Source: JBBRMW01 sp965246845
Lineage (GTDB): Bacteria > Chloroflexota > Anaerolineae > Aggregatilineales > UBA2796
NCBI GenBank assembly: GCA_965246845.1
Contig: CBDFFR010000012.1
Location: 558,001 to 622,000, forward strand
Reading direction: 5' to 3'
DNA length: 64,000 bases
Each line of letters begins with the position of its first letter. Position 1 is the stretch's first letter. The notes beneath the pieces are model-generated. The model did no database searches and was not told the origin of the DNA. It saw only the letters and a program-made list of their open reading frames with translations. Shown piece by piece: positions 42,258 to 51,926 of this stretch. A program made the translations under genes and the position numbers.

Positions 42258-42893
42258 TTAGCGTTCCGTCTCGTATTCAGTACAAGAGACAAAACCGATC
42301 CACTTTTTAGCAGTGCTGCCCCGTGCATCGTAGTCGTCTAAATCAATTCTTGTGATTGGCAGCCAGGGTACAAGAACACAAACGTCGAACTCAAACCACA
42401 GCTCCATGTTCAATCGACCATTCATATAAAAAATGTAGTTCGGTGCAACACCATAACCACCTAATGTTACATCGCTCGGCAAGCCAACTACCAGCACAAT
42501 ATCTTTTAACCTTAGAGGCTGATCACACCCATACAGTAAAACGCTAAGACTAATTACGACATCATCCGAGTTTGCACCCAACAGGATAGACCAGCAGTCC
42601 TTTTCGCTAGAATAATGTGCGGTTGTAGGATTGGTGCGAGGTGACTCAACCATATCCTTGGTAGCTGGATGAAGTTGAAGCAGTTGAGGGGTGTCTTTGA
42701 AATGGGTCACTCCGATCATTATTCCAAATAAGCAGGGTTCTGTGCAATTTGTCCCGTTTGCCTTTTTAAACCAGAGGGACGTATCGACAGCAGACGGCAC
42801 TGCACTTAAACTTTTATTCAAAAATGATATTTCGCTACAGCCTGACGTGAGAAGAAGTAGCAGAAGTACCAGCGCTGCCAACAGATGTTTCAT
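42258..42893 (-). CDS. Hypothetical lipoprotein
   Basis: The 211-residue protein starts with a lipoprotein signal, MKHLLAALVLLLLLLTSGC (lipobox LTSGC, Cys19). The mature part has no family that I recognise; it contains 'GTNCTEPCLFGIMIGVTHF' and hydrophobic beta strands. GC content is clearly lower than in the neighbouring STAND gene, as if acquired separately. It is 4 bases downstream of the STAND gene stop and shares its strand. Confidence 0.6.
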   Translation of the reverse strand: MKHLLAALVLLLLLLTSGCSEISFLNKSLSAVPSAVDTSLWFKKANGTNCTEPCLFGIMIGVTHFKDTPQLLQLHPATKDMVESPRTNPTTAHYSSEKDCWSILLGANSDDVVISLSVLLYGCDQPLRLKDIVLVVGLPSDVTLGGYGVAPNYIFYMNGRLNMELWFEFDVCVLVPWLPITRIDLDDYDARGSTAKKWIGFVSCTEYETER

Positions 42894-42897
42894 AGAT

Positions 42898-45800
42898 TTA
42901 ACGCTTCCCGATCTTCTGTCGCAGCGCCCAGATCAGCGCGGGCGTGAGGCGGCTCTCTTCCGCGATGCGCAAGCCCTCACGATAGGCCGGGATCGCGCGC
43001 TCGAATGCGCCTGTCGCCTCCGCTTCTTGTCCTTCCAGCAAGAATGCCAGCGCTCGCAAAGCCGGGTCACGCGCATCCGTCGCGACTTCACCGCGCCGTT
43101 GATCGAGCAGCGCGGCCATGCGGTCCAGATAGTCGCGGCTCTCTGCGGTGCGTCCCATCGCGGCGTAGGTTTGCGCCTGCAACGCGACCACGAACAGCAG
43201 GCTTTTCAAATCGGCGTTCGCGCTGCGATTGAGCAGCTTCCATGATTGTTCGGCGGCGCGCAGGGTTTCCTCGTGCCGCGTGATGTCACCGAGCGTACTG
43301 GCGAGCGCCTGACTCGCTTCATCCCCCGCTGACGTTTCAGAACCGCTTTCGTTCACTTGCCGATAGAGCGCCGCTGCTTCATCCAGCCGATTTTGCGAGC
43401 GATAGACATCCGCGAGCAGTTTGGTCGTTTCGGTAATCGCGTTCGCGTCGGGCGTCGGCTGCGCATACTCCGTGCCGAGTGCATCCTCAAGCGCCTTGCC
43501 CGCGTCATCGTAGCGGCGCATCTGGATATACAGCCTGCCCAGCCGTCGCAGCGTATTCGCGTACAGTTCGGGCGCGTGGCGCGCATCCTGATAGACCAAC
43601 GCCTGATGATGGCGCGCGACCGCTTTGTCTGGTTCGCCGCGCTGCTCGTAGGCGGTCGCGATCCCCTGAATGATCGCGACGATGCGCCCGCCATCCTGTC
43701 GCGGCTGCGCCTTTTCAATCTCCAGCGCACCCTCGAACATGCTGATCGATTCGACCGTGCGCCCCTGCGCGAGGAACAGCTCGCCCATCGTGCGCAGTGT
43801 GGCAGCGCGCTCGGATGGGTACGTCGCGCGGTCGAGATTCGCGAGTGCCTTTGAATAGGTTTCCAGCGCGACGACGATTTGGCCCTGCGCGTGGTGGCCT
43901 TCCGCGATGGCGAGCAGCGTCAGCCCGGTATCGGCGTCTTCGACTTCGACCAGCGCTTGCTGGAAGTTCTCTCGCGCCTTTTCGTGGTCGCCCTGCCGCG
44001 TATAAATCGCGCCGAGGCTGCGCCGGATCGCGGCGGCTTCCGCTTTCGTACTGCCTTCGATGGCAAGTGCGACGGTGTAGCTATTGATTGCTTCGGGCAA
44101 TTTGTTCAACCCGGCGTAAGCGCTCGCCTGCTCGACGCGAATCGCGCGGCGCTGCATATCGGTAAAGGTCGCGCCGGGCGTCTGGATCGCCTCGTTGAAG
44201 GCGTCGAGCGCCTGCACGTACATCCCCTGCGCGGCGCTGCTGCGCGCGATGCCGAGATTCGCTTCGGCGATGCGCGCCGGGTCCTTGAGCAGCGGGAGCG
44301 CGCGTCGCCATGTCGCAGCGGCGCGGCGGTGCTGGCCGAGCGTAGCGTGCGCGGCGGCGAGGTCCATCAGGACGGCGCTCATCAGCTTCGGGTCGGGCAA
44401 ATTCTGGACGATGCCGAGCGCTTCCTCGAAGGTTTCAATCGCGCCGCTGAATTCATTCAAGCCGAGCCGCGCATAGCCGAGATCAACCAGCGTCCCGACG
44501 TGATCATCCGGCGCGGCCTCGCGCGTCAGATAGGCAAGTGCGTCGCTATACGTTGCCGCTGCGCGTTCAGGGTTGCCCGCATCGGCATAGGCTTTGCCGA
44601 GCGAACGCAGCAGCCGACCGCGCGGTGTCGGGTCAGGTTCCATCGGCGCGGCGGCCTCGAAATACACGCACGCCTCGCCCGGACGACCCAACGCGAGCAG
44701 AGCATCGCCCATCGCCACATACGCCGGAAGCCGGATCGTCAGGTTGGCCTCTGGTTCATCGACGAGCGTGAGCGGGCGGTAAATTTCGAGCGCCGTTTCA
44801 TATGCGTGCTGTGCGAGCTGCCGCTCCCCCACATCGCGCCGCGCCGCCCATGCTGCCCACGTATCCGGGATGTGCGCTTCCGCGACGGCGAGCGCTTCTT
44901 CCGCGAAATCATTCAGCAGTTTGGGCGAATAGTGTTTATCGCCACCGCCGCGCAGCGATAACCCCAGCCACAGAAGTTGTATCTCCCAGCGCGGATGTTC
45001 CAGCGGATCATCCAGTGCAATCAGCGCGGCCTGCCAATCCGCGAACATCTGTGCCGCGCGCGTGAGGCGGCCACCTTCTTCAAAGGCGCGTGATTGTAAG
45101 GCGAGGACGTATCCAAGCGCCGGGAGCCGCGCCGGAACCTCTTTCAAGAGCGCGATTGCCTGCTGCCCGGCGTCCAGCGCTTCGCTTGCGCGGTCGGTGC
45201 GGTTGAGCGCGTCGCGGAGCGCAAGGAGCGTGATCACGCGCTGCTCCTCGTTGAGGCCGGGGAGCGCCCGCCGGAACTGCGACACTGCGCGGTCGGGTTC
45301 GCTGCGCCTCATGAGCGCTTCGCCGAGGGCGTGGAGTGTGAGCGAAATGCTTGCCTCGTCGCGCGGCTGGGTTTGTTCGCGCGCGTTGAGCGCAGCCTGA
45401 TACGCCGCGATAGCGCCGCTTTCGTCGCGCTGCGCCATGCACCGCGCGAGGGTATGCTGCGCCGTCGCGAGCGTTTCCGGCGCGATTTGCTCACCGGGGA
45501 CGCTCAACGCCCGCGCCGCGCCCGTCTGCGCCTCATCGAATTCGCTCTGCGCGAGCATCAGTGCGCCGTACAGCGCATGACTCGCCGCCTGCCGCGCGAA
45601 GATCGGACGCGCGATTTTGGCTTCGTACCAGACGCCTTCTGCGCCCGCGATGCGCGCCGCATCCTGATATTGTCCAAGCGCCGCCAACGCCTTCGCACGA
45701 CCGCGCGCAAACCCGCCGCGTTCCATATCCAGGATCGTTAGTTCATCGGCCTTTTCATAGGCTTTGACGGCGCGCGCGAAATCACCTTGCAGGTGATAAA

Positions 45801-47478
45801 CCTGCGCCCGGATATGCCGTGCGTGGAAATCGTCGTCGCTGCGGATCGCTTCCAGCGCATCTGCGTAACGCCCGGTATGCAGATACACGCGCGCGGTCAG
45901 GCGGCGCTTGAGTTTTGGGTCCTCCGCGCGTTCGGCGGCTTGTAGCGCATCGGACCAGCGTTCCGCAAGCAGCGCAAGCGCGAATTGATCCTCATAGGGC
46001 GGGTCGGCAGGCAAAGCGGTTTGCGCGATTTCGAGCCGCCCAGCGCGGCGGTAGGCACGACTCAGGGCGAGGCGCACGATATCCAGCGACTCGTCATCGC
46101 GCAGGCGGTCCAGCAGTTCGCCTGCTTCCGACAGGAGCGCAATCGAAGTAGTCTCATCGCCTCGCAGGTAGGCGAGCCGTGCCAGCGCGACCAGCGTTTC
46201 CGCGATAGCGTGTGGCTGGTCGTGTTCGCGCCGCAGCGCCAGCGCTTCCGTGAGCGAAGTTTCTGCGTCGGGGTCGCGGTTTTCTTCCAGCGCGTCGATG
46301 CCGCGTTTGTGCAGCGCAGCGGCTTGTGCGCGCGGACCTGTCGGCGCTTCCTGACTGCGTTCGCGGAACGTTTGGTGTATCGGTCGCGGTTGCTCGATTT
46401 GCAAATCGAGTTCGTGCGCGTCGGGTACGCCCGCCGGGATCGGACACCAGCCCGCGCGCACGCTATCGCCCGCGACTTCTGCCCACCCGTAGCCGGAAAG
46501 GAATTTCAACGCGCGACGCAGCCCGATTTTATCCCCCGCCCATGCTTCGAGTGCGGCAATCGGTGCGGCTTGCGGTCGGTTACGGTCGAGCGCCAGCGCC
46601 AGCGCCTGATAGTGCGCCGGGAGCGCCGCCCACGACGCCTGTATCAGCGCTTCAGGACCCGTTTCGCCGACCAATCCGCGCAGGTCATCCACCGAAAGGT
46701 TATCGTTTTCGGCGAGCGAGCGCGCAAGCATCAGCGCGACCGGGCTGCCGCTCAACGCATCAAGCAGCGGCGCATCGTTCAACCCGCTCAAGGTTTGCGC
46801 CACCTCACGATCCAGCGTACCAAGCCGCACCTGTACCGCCCCCGAAAAGTTGGCTTCGCTCGTGAACGCGATGTGCGGACCGTAACGTAGCACGGAGTCG
46901 TCCGGGACCTGATCGATCAACAGCAGAATTTTTGCGTCTTGCAGCGCCGTAGCGATGGCTTGCGCCTGCTTCTCGCCTTCCAGGTGCAACAGCGGCGGTG
47001 CGGCGAGCGCAAGGCCGATAGCGTCACCGAGGTTGCGCGCGTTCTCCACCCACCAGATATGGCGAAAGCGCTTGCGGATACGCGGATCGGTCTGGATTTG
47101 GCGGAGCAGCGCCGTCTTGCCAACGCCCGGCGGTCCGCTAATATTTACCGCGCGCTCATTAAGCAGCGCGCTCACGATTTGCTCAAATTCGGCGCGGCGT
47201 CCGGTGAAAGTCGGCACGGGCGCGGGCGGGACCAGCAGCGCCAGCATCGCATCCTGATCATCGCGCGCGATGAATGGATACCGCTTTTCCGGCAGCAGCG
47301 GCAGATCGAGATCGCGCGGTGGCTCCGGGCGCGTGAAGCGCCACGCGACCGCATCCAGCACCTGCGAGTCCTGCCGCACCGGGAAGGCAAGCAGCGCCAG
47401 TGTATGCGCCCGGAACTCCGCCGCAAGGCGCTCGGAGAGGGGCGGCAGGCTCGGCGCGGCGTGCGGTTTGACAGGCAT
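42898..47478 (-). CDS. Giant STAND NTPase with TPR array
   Basis: The 1526-residue protein has an N-terminal region of about 90 residues without a recognised domain, a P-loop NTPase module with Walker A 'GPPGVGKT' (115-122) and Walker B 'ILLLIDQ' (184-190), then a winged-helix-like linker. TPR repeats fill about residues 380-1500 ('AKAYEKADELT', 'AAATYSDALAYL', 'AISMFEGALEIE' type units). STAND proteins act as ligand-gated switches; TPRs usually sense a partner. No death, protease, nuclease or TIR effector domain is visible at either end. Its start overlaps the stop of the pyrophosphatase gene (TGATG), so the two are co-expressed. Confidence 0.85.
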   Translation of the reverse strand: MPVKPHAAPSLPPLSERLAAEFRAHTLALLAFPVRQDSQVLDAVAWRFTRPEPPRDLDLPLLPEKRYPFIARDDQDAMLALLVPPAPVPTFTGRRAEFEQIVSALLNERAVNISGPPGVGKTALLRQIQTDPRIRKRFRHIWWVENARNLGDAIGLALAAPPLLHLEGEKQAQAIATALQDAKILLLIDQVPDDSVLRYGPHIAFTSEANFSGAVQVRLGTLDREVAQTLSGLNDAPLLDALSGSPVALMLARSLAENDNLSVDDLRGLVGETGPEALIQASWAALPAHYQALALALDRNRPQAAPIAALEAWAGDKIGLRRALKFLSGYGWAEVAGDSVRAGWCPIPAGVPDAHELDLQIEQPRPIHQTFRERSQEAPTGPRAQAAALHKRGIDALEENRDPDAETSLTEALALRREHDQPHAIAETLVALARLAYLRGDETTSIALLSEAGELLDRLRDDESLDIVRLALSRAYRRAGRLEIAQTALPADPPYEDQFALALLAERWSDALQAAERAEDPKLKRRLTARVYLHTGRYADALEAIRSDDDFHARHIRAQVYHLQGDFARAVKAYEKADELTILDMERGGFARGRAKALAALGQYQDAARIAGAEGVWYEAKIARPIFARQAASHALYGALMLAQSEFDEAQTGAARALSVPGEQIAPETLATAQHTLARCMAQRDESGAIAAYQAALNAREQTQPRDEASISLTLHALGEALMRRSEPDRAVSQFRRALPGLNEEQRVITLLALRDALNRTDRASEALDAGQQAIALLKEVPARLPALGYVLALQSRAFEEGGRLTRAAQMFADWQAALIALDDPLEHPRWEIQLLWLGLSLRGGGDKHYSPKLLNDFAEEALAVAEAHIPDTWAAWAARRDVGERQLAQHAYETALEIYRPLTLVDEPEANLTIRLPAYVAMGDALLALGRPGEACVYFEAAAPMEPDPTPRGRLLRSLGKAYADAGNPERAAATYSDALAYLTREAAPDDHVGTLVDLGYARLGLNEFSGAIETFEEALGIVQNLPDPKLMSAVLMDLAAAHATLGQHRRAAATWRRALPLLKDPARIAEANLGIARSSAAQGMYVQALDAFNEAIQTPGATFTDMQRRAIRVEQASAYAGLNKLPEAINSYTVALAIEGSTKAEAAAIRRSLGAIYTRQGDHEKARENFQQALVEVEDADTGLTLLAIAEGHHAQGQIVVALETYSKALANLDRATYPSERAATLRTMGELFLAQGRTVESISMFEGALEIEKAQPRQDGGRIVAIIQGIATAYEQRGEPDKAVARHHQALVYQDARHAPELYANTLRRLGRLYIQMRRYDDAGKALEDALGTEYAQPTPDANAITETTKLLADVYRSQNRLDEAAALYRQVNESGSETSAGDEASQALASTLGDITRHEETLRAAEQSWKLLNRSANADLKSLLFVVALQAQTYAAMGRTAESRDYLDRMAALLDQRRGEVATDARDPALRALAFLLEGQEAEATGAFERAIPAYREGLRIAEESRLTPALIWALRQKIGKR

Positions 47479-48845
47479 CAGCTTTGCGCGAGGATTTCCA
47501 GCACGACGGGCAGGAGCTGCTTTTTGCGGCTCACCACTTCCGGCGCGTCGAACGTCCCGTCTTCCAGCTTCTTATAGGGCAGCGCAGCGATGATTTTGGG
47601 TTCGCCAACGGCCAGCAGCCGGCTGTTTCCACTCACCACGTCCGTCACCATAAGCAACGCCAGCGCGCAGGCGTTTTCCTTCAGGGTATGCTCCAGCCCG
47701 GCTGTCAAATCAGCGAGGCGATCCGGCAGTTCCTTGAAATTGGCAACTTCGACCTGCCCAAGTCCGGCGTTATGGCCATTCTCCTCGTAGAACTTGAGAT
47801 CGGTATTGATGATTTCCAGCGCGTCCTTCTGGCCGAGACCCGCGCCCGCCATGAGCAGTTCGTTACCGAGGTCCGCCACCGCTTTTTCAAGCGAGGAGTC
47901 GTTGCGGACCGGGACCAGCCCGGCCATCGCCGCGAGGGTAAATGCGGCGGCGCGGTCGCGGTCAGTCGTCGTCGGTGAACGAAATACCAGCGTATCGGAG
48001 AGGATCGCGCAGAGCAGCACGCCGGCTATCTCCGGCGGGAAGGTCACATTCGCTGCGAGCGCGCGTTCGGTCACGAGCGTAGACGTGCAGCCAACCGGAT
48101 CGACATAGAACCGGATCGCAGTCTCTGTCGGCGGATTGCCGAGGCGATGATGATCCAGCACTTCCACGAGGTCGGCTTCTTCCAGACCGGGGACCGCCTG
48201 ATTCGGCTCATTGTGATCGACGAGGACGACTTTACGACGCGGCGGCGTGAGCATATCGGCTTGCCGGACAAGGCCAATATATTTGCCTGCGTCGTCTGTG
48301 ACGAGGAAGTAATCCTCATCGGCGCGCATGGCCTGCGCGAGCGCCGTCCCGACCTGATCTTCCGTCTTGAAGACCACACCGAGGCTTTCCGGCTGCGCTT
48401 CCATGCCTTTGTTAAAGTCATCCGCCAACGCTACCACCGACGCCGAACTGATCGCCTGCGCCATCAGGCCGAACAGCCGTCCGCGCGTGAGCAGCCCGAC
48501 GGGTTTGCCATCCTCATCAATCAAGGGCGCGGGGCGGCCTGTCTCCGCGACGACCTGACAGGCTTCGATCAACTTCTGACCGGGGTGGACGACTTTCACA
48601 TCGGTCAGGGCGAGCGCGCCGACATGCGCGAAGACATCCGCGACGAGTTCCGGCGGCTGAATGGCGAAGCGCTCCAGCGCCCAGTCGGTCTGTGGGTTCA
48701 CTTTGCCCGTGCGCCCCGCCACGAAGCGCCCCGGTCCGATCTGGTTCAACAGCCACGCATAGCCGAGCGCCGCGCCAATTGCATCCATATCCGGGTTGCG
48801 GTGGCCGATCACGAGCGTCGGCAGGGTTTTTACATCCGTTGTCAT
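47478..48845 (-). CDS. ppaC: CBS-domain family II inorganic pyrophosphatase
   Basis: The 455-residue enzyme has the DHH-phosphoesterase motifs 'VIGHRNPDMDA' (His15, Asp19, Asp21), 'VLVDHNE' and 'EVLDHHRLG', and C-terminal DHHA2 sequence. Two CBS domains (about 55-205) interrupt the catalytic domain ('AAVIDEDGKPVGLLTRGRL'-like, 'FLVTDDAGKYIGLV'), a layout known from CBS-PPases regulated by adenine nucleotides; no DRTGG domain lies between them. Manganese or cobalt would be at the site. I use the ATG at 48845; a TTG-started reading 20 codons upstream does not match the family. It overlaps the STAND gene by one base. Confidence 0.9.
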   Translation of the reverse strand: MTTDVKTLPTLVIGHRNPDMDAIGAALGYAWLLNQIGPGRFVAGRTGKVNPQTDWALERFAIQPPELVADVFAHVGALALTDVKVVHPGQKLIEACQVVAETGRPAPLIDEDGKPVGLLTRGRLFGLMAQAISSASVVALADDFNKGMEAQPESLGVVFKTEDQVGTALAQAMRADEDYFLVTDDAGKYIGLVRQADMLTPPRRKVVLVDHNEPNQAVPGLEEADLVEVLDHHRLGNPPTETAIRFYVDPVGCTSTLVTERALAANVTFPPEIAGVLLCAILSDTLVFRSPTTTDRDRAAAFTLAAMAGLVPVRNDSSLEKAVADLGNELLMAGAGLGQKDALEIINTDLKFYEENGHNAGLGQVEVANFKELPDRLADLTAGLEHTLKENACALALLMVTDVVSGNSRLLAVGEPKIIAALPYKKLEDGTFDAPEVVSRKKQLLPVVLEILAQS

Positions 48846-49059
48846 GTAGTTAGATTCGCTTTTCAGAAGAGATTTATCATGAAGGGTTAAGTCAATTCTA
48901 CCCAATTTGGCGGGGTTTGCAGCGTCTTTCGGGCGCGAAACGGGTGTTGGAATACCAACTGCGGGATGCGCCTGCGCTCAAGCAGTATATAATTGGTTTT
49001 GTAAGCAACTCGACTTCTGCGAAACTGTCCATTATTTTTGAAGTTCGGAGACCCGCGCT

Positions 49060-50376
49060 ATGAGCGACCAACCGACGATAGTTCCCGATGACGATCTGGA
49101 GGGCATGACCGTCGCGGCGAGCCTGACGGGGCAGACGCTGCGTGACCTCCTCAGTAACCGCAATTTCGTCCCGCTGTGGCTCGGCCAGATGGTCAGTTAC
49201 ATCGGTGATCAATTTACGCTGATCGCGGTCCTGAGCGTCGTGCAGCATCTCGCGGGCGAAGGGTATCCGCTGTGGGTAGCGGTCGTCGGCATCGCAAACG
49301 CCGCGCCCACGATTGCACTGGGACTGATCGGCGGCGTCCTCGTGGATCGGCTGGATCGCAAGCTGGTGATGGTCCTGATGGACCTTGTTCGCGCCGTCGC
49401 GCTGTTCTCGCTGCTGTTCGTCAACGATGACCCAAGCCGTTTATGGCTGTTCGCGGTCGCGCTGGCCGTCACCGGAGCCGCCGGGACGCTCTTCTACCCG
49501 GCGCGTGCTTCCGCGCTGCCCGCTATCGTCACGAAGAACACGCTCGCGACTGCAAACGCGCTGATCGAAGCCGGGTTCGTGATCGCGCTGGTGCTGGGGT
49601 CGCTGCTCTCGACAGTGCTGATCGCCTCGCTCGGCGCGGGGGTCGCGTTCGGCTTCAACGGCGTCGCGTATCTCTTTTCCGCGCTGATGATCATCCTGAT
49701 CCGCATCCCGAAGCGCGTAGTCTACAACGACGCCACCCCGACGGTGAAACAGGTCTGGGCGGAACTGCGCGACGGCTTGCGCTATATGTGGCGCACGAAA
49801 TCGATGCGCTACATCATGGGTTTGAGCGTCATGGTCGGCTCCTCGATTGGCGCGGTCCTCATCCTCGCGCTGGAATATTTGAACAGCGGCCTCAACGTCG
49901 GGCAGGGCGCGTTTGGTCCGGTGATTGCGATCCTTGGCGTCGGAATCGTCATTGGCGGCATCTTGATCAAGCAGCTTTCGCGCTTCCTGCCGACCAATCG
50001 CCTCGTCGGGGCGGCGATGGCGCTCAATGGCCTCGCGGTGGCCGGGTTCATCCTGCACCCGACCTATTTTGTCGTTTGCATCTTCACGGCGCTGATCGGG
50101 TTCAGCGTGGTCGTCGCACGGGCGGTCCTCGGTACGCTGGTACAGGCCATCCCGCCGGAAGAATATCGCGGGCGCGTACAGGGCGCATTCAACCTGATTT
50201 TCTCCGCGCCGTTGGCCGTCTCGGTGGGTGCGGCGGGCGTGCTGCTATCGATCTTCAAGGGTCGCGAGTGGGTCGTTTTCGGTGGCTTCGGCGCGGCGCT
50301 GCTCTTCACGGCGGTGCTGGCGGTTGTGATGCTGCGCGGCATCGATGAAGCGGTGTACAGCGACTCGGAAGCCTGA
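49060..50376 (+). CDS. MFS transporter
   Basis: The 438-residue protein has about twelve membrane segments and the MFS loop 'GGVLVDRLDRKLVM' (G-x3-D-R-x-x-R-K pattern) between helices 2 and 3. It resembles the MFS_3 group (multidrug or enterobactin-exporter-like). Substrate cannot be predicted. GGAG lies about 10 bases before the ATG. No regulator beside it except the LysR gene, which points the other way. Confidence 0.85.
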   Translation: MSDQPTIVPDDDLEGMTVAASLTGQTLRDLLSNRNFVPLWLGQMVSYIGDQFTLIAVLSVVQHLAGEGYPLWVAVVGIANAAPTIALGLIGGVLVDRLDRKLVMVLMDLVRAVALFSLLFVNDDPSRLWLFAVALAVTGAAGTLFYPARASALPAIVTKNTLATANALIEAGFVIALVLGSLLSTVLIASLGAGVAFGFNGVAYLFSALMIILIRIPKRVVYNDATPTVKQVWAELRDGLRYMWRTKSMRYIMGLSVMVGSSIGAVLILALEYLNSGLNVGQGAFGPVIAILGVGIVIGGILIKQLSRFLPTNRLVGAAMALNGLAVAGFILHPTYFVVCIFTALIGFSVVVARAVLGTLVQAIPPEEYRGRVQGAFNLIFSAPLAVSVGAAGVLLSIFKGREWVVFGGFGAALLFTAVLAVVMLRGIDEAVYSDSEA

Positions 50377-50380
50377 TTCC

Positions 50381-51271
50381 TCAGCCTTCGCTTGTGATGC
50401 TGTACAATCCCTCGATCAATTCAGCGGTATATCGCAGAAGTGGTTGATGGCGCTCGTGAACACGATAAACCAGCGACAGATCGCAATAAAGAGGTTCGAC
50501 CGATGCCACTATCAATGTGCCGTCGGATAACCCCTGAGCGGCGATATGTTGCTCAAGCAGAGACAGTCCGATCCCTGCTTTCACGAGGTCGTAACGACTG
50601 CGATCATCATCGATTTGTACGTGATGCTGGTACTTTAAGTCACGTAGAAACAATTGCTCGTCCACGATCTTTTGAAAAGGGCAACTCCTGCCCACGCTCA
50701 CCCAGGGTTGCGCTGCAAGACACCGCCAATCTGACAAATCAAATGTGCTTCGCCACGATGCGGGGAGCGCGACGACGAGTTCAGCTTGCATCAGGTGGTG
50801 CGATACCAAACCGGGATGTTCTACTACGCCGAACACAAAGCCCATATCCAATTGCTCTACGGCGACTGCTTCGATAATCTGCGCCGACGTTGATTTTTGC
50901 AATCTCAACTCAACGTGAGAATAGTCCGCCTGCATCTGCTGAATAAGTCCAGGGATTTTCAGGAAGGGTGCGTCGCTACACAAACCAATCGATACTTTAC
51001 CCACCAATGTTTGTTGGAGGCTTGTCGCGTGATCGATCACATCCTGCGCTGCTCGCAACGCGACAATCGCCCTGTCCAGTATTTGTTGTCCTGCCTCTGT
51101 AATGAATACCCCCCGGTTGGTTCGCATGAACAACGTAAGGCCGAGTTCCTCTTCCAATGCCTTGATCTGCATACTAACCGCAGACGGTGTGCTGTAGAGC
51201 CGCTTTGCCGCCTGCGTGATGTTCTGTTCCTCAGTAACAACACGAAAGGTCCGCAACTGGTAGAGTTCCAT
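50381..51271 (-). CDS. LysR family transcriptional regulator
   Basis: The 296-residue protein has the N-terminal winged HTH 'MELYQLRTFRVVTEEQNITQAAKRLYSTPSAVSMQIKALEEELGLTLF', given here in parts, and a periplasmic-binding-like effector domain (about 90-290). It is divergent from the rhodanese gene, 163 bases away, the usual arrangement for a LysR regulator and its target. The ligand is unknown. GC content is lower than in the flanks, like the rhodanese gene. Confidence 0.9.
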   Translation of the reverse strand: MELYQLRTFRVVTEEQNITQAAKRLYSTPSAVSMQIKALEEELGLTLFMRTNRGVFITEAGQQILDRAIVALRAAQDVIDHATSLQQTLVGKVSIGLCSDAPFLKIPGLIQQMQADYSHVELRLQKSTSAQIIEAVAVEQLDMGFVFGVVEHPGLVSHHLMQAELVVALPASWRSTFDLSDWRCLAAQPWVSVGRSCPFQKIVDEQLFLRDLKYQHHVQIDDDRSRYDLVKAGIGLSLLEQHIAAQGLSDGTLIVASVEPLYCDLSLVYRVHERHQPLLRYTAELIEGLYSITSEG

Positions 51272-51434
51272 GATTTGCTACATCGCTCAGTTTTCGCAAA
51301 CTCGATTATGCCATCGATTCATAGCGTCCGTATTCAAAATAATTGAAGATGATGTTTGAAATCCCTCTATCATCACCGCGTCTTATTTACCTGATAATGA
51401 TCAGCGAACAAGGCCGCTATAAGGAGCAATTCAC

Positions 51435-51851
51435 ATGACAATCCACTACAAATCGCAGGTCAGCGCGACCCCAGCCGCAGATCGTGAGGCTGCACGAGCG
51501 CATTTTCAGAGCAAATTGAGATTTGAGACCGACCCGGCAGATGTACATTTTGATCTGGAACATGATCTGGCTGAATTCGTATTGGTCGATGTGCGCAGCC
51601 CGATAGACTTCGCGGCAGCGCACATAACGGGCGCGGTTAATATTCCACACGCACAAATTACGCGGGCAAACATCGTGGAGAATTATCCAGCAGATACAGT
51701 GTTCATCGTATATTGCTGGGGACCGGGTTGTAATGGATCAACCAAAGGCGCGGTTCGGTTCAGCGAACTTGGCTACGCCACCAAAGAGTTGATTGGCGGC
51801 ATTGAATACTGGCAGAAAGAAGGCTACCCTGTTGAAGGTGAAAGCAGTTAA
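51435..51851 (+). CDS. Rhodanese-like sulfurtransferase
   Basis: The 138-residue protein has a rhodanese domain: 'LVDVRSPIDFAAAHITGAVNIPH' (50-72) and the active-site loop 'VYCWGPGCNGS' with catalytic Cys94 and another Cys at 99. It resembles single-domain rhodaneses that transfer sulfur from thiosulfate or persulfides. The first 35 residues are an added extension. AAGGAG lies 9 bases before the ATG. It is likely controlled by the divergent LysR protein. Confidence 0.88.
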   Translation: MTIHYKSQVSATPAADREAARAHFQSKLRFETDPADVHFDLEHDLAEFVLVDVRSPIDFAAAHITGAVNIPHAQITRANIVENYPADTVFIVYCWGPGCNGSTKGAVRFSELGYATKELIGGIEYWQKEGYPVEGESS

Positions 51852-51926
51852 ACTCCTCGTGCATAATATTGGACCAATCCCGTGCATTAGCCGGGTTCCA
51901 TCCTCATGGCACATAACAGGTTCCAG

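Noticed and set aside
42258..42893. Lipoprotein as effector of the STAND ATPase
   Set aside because: It is downstream on the same strand but its base composition differs and there is no domain to support a link; adjacency alone is weak evidence.
48988..48993. TATAAT upstream of the MFS gene as its -10
   Set aside because: There is no acceptable -35 at 16-18 bases, and the distance to the ATG is about 65 bases without other support.
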